Of a stretch of 64,000 bases of DNA, positions 11,463-21,500 are shown in pieces (positions within the stretch are counted from its first letter, which is position 1; every line of letters begins with the position of its first letter). The DNA comes from Watersipora subatra. Its lineage: Eukaryota; Bryozoa; Gymnolaemata; Cheilostomatida; Watersiporidae. The stretch lies in assembly GCF_963576615.1 (NCBI RefSeq), contig NC_088715.1, positions 50,942,007-51,006,006 of the forward strand, in the 5' to 3' direction. The notes under the pieces were generated by a model that was not told the DNA's origin, searched no databases, and was given only the letters and a program-made list of their open reading frames with translations. A program made the translations under genes and the position numbers.

Positions 11463-12549
11463 GTCAATAATTGGAAAGAGACTGACAGAATAGAGACGCG
11501 CAACGCTGCTACTTGATGGCAATAACTAATATCAACTATCGCAATGATAATGGCTGATGATATCATTTTGGACATCTTTTTCTTCTGAGTGTTTTAATCA
11601 TGATCAAGTTTTACTAATTTTAATCTTGAAACATCTTAGAACATGCTGGCAATCAGATCACCTCAAACGTCGAAAACAATCACAAATTATAGACAAACTA
11701 GCTGTGCTATCCGGTGTTGCCTGAGTATTAAAAATCAGCTTGTAAACAATGAGAAGTAATGAGAATTGCCTGTCACTTGCTATTAGCCTGGCAGATTGCC
11801 AATAGAAAGTTTTAGTAAGCTAACTAATGACAATCACTTACTTTCGCAATCAACCTGCGTAATATGCAAAGTCGTCGGGTATGTGCTCCCATATAGCAAC
11901 TTATGTCAGCAAGCTAATAATTCATTCTCTGTGGCCTGTTTGGTAGGGCGCCGGACTGGTGAGTGGTAGAGTCTGAGATCAAATTTTCTTTGGAACAGAT
12001 TCTTTATTCCAAGATTTTAATAGCTATAAGCAAAATGCAGACACACGACATACAAACATACAGAGATAAAACATACTTTTGAGAAATATATATATAGACT
12101 AGCGGGATGCCCTGCGTTGCACAGGTATCAAAAATTAGCTTATAAACAATGAGAGGTAATGAGAGTTGCCTTCCACTTGTTATTAGCCTAACACATTGCC
12201 AATGGCTAATTTGAGTAAGCTTACTCATAAGAGCTAACGACCTTTTTTCACAGTAGAGCAAGTATACCGTTACGTTGTGTCGTAACGGAGAGCGGTAGAG
12301 TAATTTCACCCACATAACGACATATATCGCCCATAGAATCCATCGATTTTGCGTAGCTGAATCGGTAAGGCGACTGCCTGGCAAAAAAAGAGGTTCCGAG
12401 ATCAAATCTTCTGCGATACAGATTCTTCTTTCTAATATTTTATTAGCTATAACTGGACAAACTGAACTACACACAGATTTGTAGATTTATATATATAGAT
12501 ACTAATAATTTATGATAAAATCTACTCAAATGTTGTGTAGGTTTATCTT
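11463..12549. mobile_element. Family M MITE, 5' half missing, split by SINE-like insertions
   Basis: From AGACTGACAGAATAGAGACG (about 11467) to 11696 the sequence follows the right half of the MITE at 6764-7214. The MITE end then resumes at about 12509 (TGATAAAATCTACTCAAATG) and finishes at TTTATCTTT (12549). The 800 bp between are two family A repeats. The left half is absent. Confidence 0.75.
11697..12505 (+). repeat. Two head-to-tail family A SINE-like repeats nested in a MITE
   Basis: The first copy (11697-12105) starts CTAGCTGTGCTATCCGGTGT and has a CTGAGTATTAAAAATCAG block, a TAATGAGAATTGCCTG block, a tRNA-like module (CTGTTTGGTAGGGCGCCGG with GTCTGAGATCAAATT) and a TATATATAGACTAG tail. 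The second copy (12107-12505) starts in that tail and repeats the same order. The 156-aa minus-strand ORF across them is a repeat artefact. Confidence 0.78.
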
Positions 12550-12569
12550 TAAGTAGCTATTCAATTAAA

Positions 12570-15500
12570 ATGCTTTGCATGATAGTAATAACAATTGCAT
12601 TTTTATCTAATTGTGCGTCAATATTTTTACACTTTTTTAAAATAGCAAGAAGTCCAGATATTTTGAGTGCTGAAGCCGCTGGAGTCTACCATGGGTTCAA
12701 AACATCTTTGGAGTATGGGACACAGCCGCCTTTTTTTGAAACCTCAGAGCCTTTCAATGACCCTGTGCCTCTGAATGACACTGAATCAGAGGAGAAGACA
12801 CCTCTTAGTCAAGTAATAGCATCTAAAGCTTCACTTTCTAACTCATCAAATAATGGTACACTTCCTCTAAGCCCCCCCACAAAGACCAAAGTCTCACTAG
12901 GTGCTCAGCCTAAAGAGATAGTTACCGCTACATCTAAACCGGCAAACACAACTAAGCCTCTGATCCTGTTTTACAACAGAATTAATGACGGACCGATTTG
13001 GTGGTTCACAGGCACTGACAAAGATTTTGCTAACTGCGCTCATAAGTGCAAAGTTACAGGCGACATTTCTCTCTTCTCCAAGGCTGACTTGGTTCTTTTC
13101 CAAACTCCACGGTTCATGTCTAGAATAGGTGACCAGATAAAGCTCACATATTTCAGGTAAGTTTTATTGTCACTATAACCATTCAATAATTTTTTAATTT
13201 GATACGCGAGTAGTAAAATTTGAGTTCTACAAAAATCTTTCCACATTCATTTTAAATTGATGAAGTACTCTCAGTTGACAAGTGGTTTTCATCTTTTGAG
13301 TTATTTATGAGTAGATTATACAACTAGTTACATGTACTTATGAAGCATTTGAAATGCAATCAAGTACCTCTCTAATGTTTATCGCAGTTCATATTTGTTC
13401 AACTTTTTGTGTTGCCTGTTGATAAACTTTACCTGTATAAAATTCTGTAATTAGCGCATTCAAATTTTTATTCAAATGATATAAAGGTAAAAAAAACTCA
13501 CACTTTAAAACTAGAGTTTTGACAATCAATCTACCATCACCAATATTTTATACTGCTTTTATTTAAAAATCAATTGAATACAAAGTTCCATCACAATGGA
13601 ACTGTTTTTCAATAGATTTACAAAAATTACGACATTTAGTAGATTTAAAAGAAAGGTAAGGAGCCACTTGTTAAGCCTAGATTAATCAAGACCGGCCTAC
13701 TATTTGAGTTTTAATGAAATACGCCAAATAATTCAACTTATATGCCGTAATATTCCAACTTCTGTCGGTCCAGCTCCTCAACTAGCTGCATTGCTACTGT
13801 GCATGTCGGCCTCATCATGCCTTGATATGTACGGAATAGGCTTTTGTTTCTTTGTTCATTTAATCAACATTGTAATTATACTTATTTTTGCTTAATGTTA
13901 TATTTTTACTAATTGATGAAATAAAACACACACAGTGTTAAAAATATTATAGTGGTCTTTACCTAGACCTTGAACACAAGGGTGCCCAATCAGGGCCGTA
14001 TCTTCCTATACTGCAGCTACTGCCATGGCAGCACCATTTTTTGATGCTCAAAATCTCGAAATTCAGGTCATTTTTGCTTGATTTTAACACTTTGGCTGGG
14101 GAAATGGCCAAAATGTCGTTTATCGGCTGTGTGAGGAAACGGCATTTACGTCGTTTTTAGTATAAAGCTGCCGACTCGTAACCTTAAACAAAGGATATGA
14201 ATGCTAGTAAGTTTTAAATATCATCAACAAGATATTAGTCGATAAATTAAGATATGAAACGATTATCCGAGAGGCGTTGCTTTGTGCTAATGAAATCGCG
14301 CCTCCTTGGAAAAGAGTAAAAGCTTGAAATACCAGTCAACATTGGCGCAACCACGGGCTAGCCGGGTCACGCACTCAAAGATTTTCGCCACGCACATACA
14401 CAACAAAAACCACAAGTTGTTTTTGTTTTGTATGTGCGTGGCGAAAACTCTTGAATGCATGACCCAGCTAGCCGTGGGCTCGACTTTCAAAATCGTAAAA
14501 TAAAATATTATTTGATTCTCCGATGGTGAGGGATTTTTTGGTGTGATTAGAATAACAATAATTCAGATGATGGAAGTGATGTAAACTTTTTAGACTTTTA
14601 TAATACTTGGAATATACAGAAAAAAATGATTGTTTTGCTAACTCGCACGGCAACGTTATAGCGTTGGACTCTAATGAAAATAATGCTTCCAAGCAATTCA
14701 TACAGAGACAATTGTACATGGTTGTATTTTTTGTAGTAGTAGATATGTAAATGAATGCTTATGTACAAAAGATTTTGTTCATAGAAATAAATTAAGTTTG
14801 AGCTATGCATGTAACATGCATAGCTCAAACTTAAATCTACTAGGTACTACTTGCTCAGTATTATAGACTATAGTATAAGTACATTATTTTTAACATGGTG
14901 CTCTATTAATTTTACTTTTTAACTCTACAATATTATTTAATTAAGTTATTTCATAGGAGACTACTCATCCTCCTACACCATTCAGCATTGTACCCGGTGA
15001 TAATTCTACCTCATGCTAGCTGTGGCCAACCCCTTTAGCAGCTCCCATTCACATTATATTTTTAATAAGCGTTGTTAAAGACAATCTCAATAAACAGTTT
15101 TATATTTAGAAAACTGGATAATAATGTCAAATTTTATGTTGGAACATGTGCCCCATCAAGAGCCAAGCGTGCTAGATTTGCACCATTTTGACTAGTTATA
15201 CTAAAAATTTTCCCAGGGGAGAAACCCCCGACCCCCACCAAGAGGGCGCTCGGTACCCCTCTTGGACTCTCCATGCAGTACTATTTTTAAACAGATGGAT
15301 ACTGCCCTGTGCCCAATATCTGCGTAGAATTATGCACAGAATTGACAGGTAATAGAGGTATTTGTGACAGTGTATCATGAAAAGCCAAAGCCAGAAACTT
15401 TTATATATGCTAGTACTCTGACATTGAGACTTGTGTACAGCTGTGTACAGTGTGAGAGATCATTAGGTCTACTGATAAAGCACAGAGAATAAGTAGGTGC

Positions 15501-18500
15501 ACAATTATTCAGAAATACTTTAAGGTGATTGATAGGTGTAGGTGTTAGACTGTCGGTCTACCTAGACGAATGTCATGAGCTGGAGTCTCATTGAAAGCTA
15601 CTAAGTAGTCTAGTTTGCCGTGAGAGATCTTTATTATACATACTAGTACCCTGGTAGTCTAGTGTGTCGTGAGAGATCTCTATTATACATACTAGTACCC
15701 TGGTAGTCTAGTGTGTTGTGAGAGATCTCTATTATACATACTAGTACCCTGGTAGTCTAGTTTGCCGTGAGAGATCTCTATTATACATACTAGTACCCTG
15801 GTAGTCTAGTGTGTCGTGAGAGATCTCTATTATACGTACTAGTACCCTGGTAGTCTAGTGTGTCGTGAGAGATCTCTATTATACATACTAGTACCCTGGT
15901 AGTCTAGTTTGCCGTGAGAGATCTCTATTATACATACTAGTACCCTGGTAGTCTAGTGTGTCGTGAGAGATCTCTATTATGCATACTAGTACCCTGGTAG
16001 TCTAGTGTGTCGTGAGATATCTCTATTATACATACTAGTACCCTGGTAGTCTAGTTTGCCGTGAGAGATCACTATTATACATACTAGTACCCTGGTAGTC
16101 TAGTTTGCCGTGAGAGATCTCTATTATACATACTAGTACCCTGGTAGTCTAGTTTGTCGTGAGAGGTTGACAATAAGTATATGTACAATTGTTTGGGAAT
16201 ATTTAATGCATAGATGTTTCCGCAATGAGCTACTAAGCCAAATGTCGCAAGTTTGAATCCCACCGATGCAATCTTTTGTCACAACCTCAAACCATGGCTT
16301 TGGACAGACAGACAGACACAGTTCTAACTATAATAAAGATTTTACATTTATGATAACCAAATGCTTGTTTTATAGTAAATGCGGTATGTGTCTGATAAAA
16401 AGCTTTTTGTTAAATTTGTTTGCGGAACACCAATGTAATAATTATCATGTTAGTCACATATCAGCGAAAGCACGATGAGAGCATAACTTCAAGTTGATAG
16501 ATGCATGTTTGCATGAACTAAATGAATGTTTGTCGCATAGTTATTCTTTTCAATATTATGCTACGTGTTCCCGTCCAGAATATGAAAGCAGCAAACTCAA
16601 AAAAGGTCTAAAATGAAAATGTTTAATGTATTTAGTGCTACATAGCAAAGCAATTGCCATCACCACGTCTAATGATCAAGATAGTGCAAAGATTATTGTT
16701 ACAAAGGAGTTATCATTTTTAGCTATTTCAAGCAAAACTTGCTAACAATTGGTCCTAAAATTAAATTTATTATAGATTTTTTTATTGTGCTTGTCTCAGC
16801 TAAACAATGAACTTAAGAGGCCAGTGTTTTGAAATAAAAAATACCTTTACTGCCAAGTATCCCCTAATGACCACCTTTTAGGCTTATTCAAAGATAAATA
16901 ATGTATTATAGTGTTGAGGAAGTAACTTACAGTAGTTTTGTAAATTCTCAAAAATAGGCCCAGAGCTGGCAAAATTAGCCAATGCAAAAGATTTTATAAA
17001 TGAGATAAGCATCTGAGAGAAATTTCGTTTCCTCTAATCACTCCTTTAATTTTACGTATTTTTGTATTTTTACAAGGTATTTTAGCATTGCACCTTCCAT
17101 TATGTTCAAAAGTTTTAGAATTCGTAATATTGTTTAATTTAGTTTTTCTTATAAATAATAAATTTATTTGACCAGAAGCCTAAGTTGTTTATATATTTGT
17201 GCTGTATTCACAGGACAGATGGCATATGGCCAACTACTATAGGCAACCCAAACCAGGTACGCATGTTTTACGCTCGAGAACCTGAGACAGCAGTGCTAAG
17301 TGGAGAAAGCCTCTCCTTTGCTCGATACATGTTTAACTACACTATAACCTTCCAGCAGAGTGCAGATATCTTCTACCCCTATGGACATACTGTCAAACGC
17401 CCCTCCTCTGGAAAGATATCAGGTAGCAAACTATTTTGATGAGCTTATAACCTGACTACGGCTTTGTGATAATCAAAGAGAGTTGTGATTTTTGGCCTAT
17501 TTATTTGCATCTTTTTTATTTTATTACATTCACCACAAGCACGAACCTCAATCCAATTATTTTATGTTAGTTGGAGTTGTCTTATAATGCCATTCTCGAA
17601 ATTTCCCAACTGATGTGCCGTTCATACAGTAAGCATTTCCTCCATGATAGTTTATTTTAGCTAGAATAGTTCTGAACCTTCTATTGCAAGGTTTCAAAGC
17701 CAATAATGTGTTCATGTTATTTTCAATAATGATACCCAAAAAAGGGCAGTGCAAAACAACTCCAACTTACACAACCCCTTAGAGCATACTTATTTGTCAA
17801 TCGGTCCCCACTAATGAAACTCAGACAAAGGTTTCACACAATAGTGGCTTGACAAATGTTTAGAAAAGATGACCGGCCACAATGTTCACTCTATGAACTA
17901 TAAAGACGTCTATGTAAAAAAGTTAATTATAAATAAACCTAAATGCAACTCTTTTTTTGAATTTACATGAACTGCAAGATTTTAATTAGTTGAATGGTTA
18001 ACCATAAAACTGCTAAATTAACTTTAACTGTTGAGACCTCACAAATGCTCTGCATGCTTGTAAGCTTACAAAATCAGTGTAAAATGTTATGCCTTGGAGC
18101 AGTAGCCATTAGGCTGAGAGTGAAGTTGTCTCTCGCCATTTAAATTTCAATTTATGTTTTTATCAACTACTGGAGTTTTTTTTTTTACTTTTTGTATTAA
18201 CTAAAAAACAAAAACATTGTCCTTCAGAATTATGAATAAGATTTTCACTACTGTATTAAGCTAACCTTTCTTTTCTAAATCAACTTATCAATATACGTAT
18301 CTTTAGCCGTTGTAGCTAGATATAGATGTAAACATAGATGTAGGTACATAATCTATTAGTGCATATTTTATATATGCCAATATAGATTATATATTAATAG
18401 CTATTATAATAAGGATAATTTAAGGAAATAGTTTAGACACTATAAAATCAGTGACAGGTTTTATAGTTTTTATATTCATTATGAATATACAGCTTTGTTT

Positions 18501-21500
18501 GACACGTTATGTTACACATTACATTGTACGTGATGTGTTGCTCAAGGTATGAGTTGTCCTGTCTACTCGATCACCTGAAATTTGAACAGCAGAGAGTTCA
18601 GTTATATCTAAATACTAGCTGTGCCACCTGGCATTGCCCCGGTAATGGAATAGTCTTTTGACAGAAAATTGATTTGTATTTAACATATAACAACATTTGC
18701 CATTCTAATTTTCAAACTACAAATCATGAGAAAAATGTTTTGTCTTATAAACAATGAGAAGTAGTGAGAGTTGCTCGCTATTAGCCAGTTTAATAATGTG
18801 AGCGAACAGCTTCTCATGACGTTATGCTATGACCCGCGTCATACGCAAAGCAGTTAGGTATTTGCTCTCATGTAATGACTTATATTGGCAAGCTAGCAGT
18901 TCGATTTCTGTAGTCTAATGGGTAAGGCTTGCGACTGACTAATGGCAGGGTCTGAGATTGAATTTTCTTCAGTACGGAATATTTATTCCAAGATTTTAAG
19001 ATCTATAGCCGGACAATCAATCCTACAAACTTTGAGAAATATATATATAGACTAGGTGAATGCCCAGCATTACACGGGTAATAAAATAATTACCCACTGA
19101 ATTTTTGTAACTTACATCGTAAAATAGTAGTCAACATCTATACTAAAACAATAGCTGATTTAGTTTATAGATTTAATTAATAACCCTAAGTACTTTTAGT
19201 GTGAGTAATTTAATCGATGTAATGAATGTCATCACATTCATTCATCACTTGGTCTGTTGAATGATTGTAGTGTAGTGATTTAAATCAATGGTTTTCAGAC
19301 CTGGAGGTTCTTTGATCAAACTCTCTGCAAAGCAAATTTTTGAGTGCTAGATTTTAATTACTACAATGTATTACTAAACACATGGGCAGACAGATTAAAA
19401 AATAAAAGACCAACATTAAAAATTATATAGATACTAGATCTTTACTAAAACAATACCCATGTTTTATGGCAAGTTCAGCAACCAGTGGTGCTAGTTATTA
19501 ACCCCAAACAAGCGCTTTAAGCATGAGTATTTTAACCAATGTACTGACTATTTGCCCAATGAACGCAGTGGACTCCATGTAGGTTAATGGTTAGGTTCGT
19601 TGCCTCTAGATTTGGAGGTCCCAAGATCAAATCCAGTGCTATGCAAACTTTTCATTGGTAGATTCTAGTTGCCGTAACTGGCAACAGGGTTTACCAAAAA
19701 CAAAAAAACAAACACTGAGATTTATATATAGACGAGTCTAAGTGTTTGTTTGATGGTCCGTCGTATATCAAGTTATAGTGATAAAATACACACAGTTGCA
19801 GTGCTTGCTAGCACTGCAACCGCGTGTATTTTATCTCTATAACTTTTTTGTTCCTAATGCTTGCTAGCGTTAGAACAAAAAAGCATTTCACACTAAAATG
19901 TAACTCAAAACCACCAGTTTTGCAGAAAAGCTTTCTAACCATAATGCCAAGCGGCCACTTTGCCATACTAAGGAATAATTGTGAACATACATATTAAACC
20001 TGCCAATCTTTAATGACGCACAAAACTGCCAGTGTACTAGAAAAATATGTGGCCAGACCTCCTTAAAATGCTATAAATATATATAGCATAAACTCAACTA
20101 AACTTCTAGCACATACAGAAATAAACAAACACCTTCATTTAAAAGTTAGAATGATAAATGTTGTATATGTTTATTTAAAATAACTTGTGCAAATTCTTTT
20201 TTATTACTTTTACAACACCAACCATTCATCTAGTAATGTGTACAAGTCATTCTTGTTTAGTAGAATTTCTCATTATTTTTAATCTCTTCTTACAAACAAC
20301 CATCCGTTTCATAAAGTTAGTTTGTACTTTTCAGACAAGATCAACTTGCTATCTAATCACTGTGTTGTTCTGTGACATATACTGTGACATAAAGTGTCAC
20401 ATATACTTTTATATATTGTCACATATACTGTCAAATATACTTTCACATATATTGTCATGTACTGTCAGATACTGTCACATATACTGTCATATACTGTCAT
20501 ATACTCTTTGTTAGTTAACTACTGTCTTATAACTGTGACGCAATAAGCTCTGTTAGAGGTTTCTACAGCATATTTGGTAACTGTATTTGTAGATCTGATA
20601 AAACAGAAGAAACGATTAGTGTTTTGGATGGTCTCTAATTGTTATTCTCGAAGAAGGATGAATTACAAGGAAGAACTAGAGAAATACATTCAGGTTTGTT
20701 TCATGAGAGATTAGGTTTGTCAGAGCATATAGATTGCGCTTATACCCTTTTAATTGATTGCGCTTATGTACACAAGTTCAAGGTCACAATGGTATAAACC
20801 ATGCTGTACAATTATTAGAGCACTGTGTGAAAAGAGCATTTGATGATTAAGCATCCGAATAGAATTATTGAGGAATCAACAAATTTATATTGTTTATTTG
20901 TTGTCTGTTTTCTTTTTGTTTGTTGTCCACTTTTTGTATATTTGCTGCCCACTAGAATTTTTGTTAACAGCTCGGAAAGTGTCTCGATATAAACCAAAGT
21001 TTATTTTTGTGCTAATTTCGAAGTTTGACGTAAAAGCTAAAATTGATTAATCATGAAAAAGCTGTGTGGATACTTCGAGGATAAAAAACTGCAGAGCTGT
21101 TTTCAATAAAAATAATACTTTTGTAGTAATAAAAATAATAGTAAGTCAAAATACTTTTATTGTTTTCTATAAAATGTTAAAATTGCTAAATTTTAATTTT
21201 AATTTGGGAATAGAAGCTGATCAAAAACTGGAAGATATAGGGCATCTCTCTTGCACAGATAGATATAATTTGAAAGTTTATAAAGCCACAGAGACGCATT
21301 TAGGCCTTCAAATGGTTGCATCGTAGCATTGAAAACTGCACACAGTTTTTATCTAGCACCTGAGAATCTAAAGTAACTTACGCAGTTCCAATACCTTTGC
21401 TTCTGTTCACAGGTTGATATGATCGGGGCGTGTAATAAAACTCACGGAGATCCTTGTAAGCGTGACTATAGATGTATCATTGCATTGAAAAAGCAGTACA

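Noticed and set aside
12004..12474. 156-aa minus-strand ORF
   Set aside because: It lies wholly within two copies of a dispersed SINE-like repeat and shows no domain.
15605..16166. Possible CRISPR-like array
   Set aside because: Units are contiguous with no unique spacers, and the host is a eukaryote; it is a minisatellite.
18900..18960. Possible functional tRNA genes at tRNA-like modules
   Set aside because: A and B boxes are degenerate, no cloverleaf can be completed, and the modules recur inside dispersed repeats.
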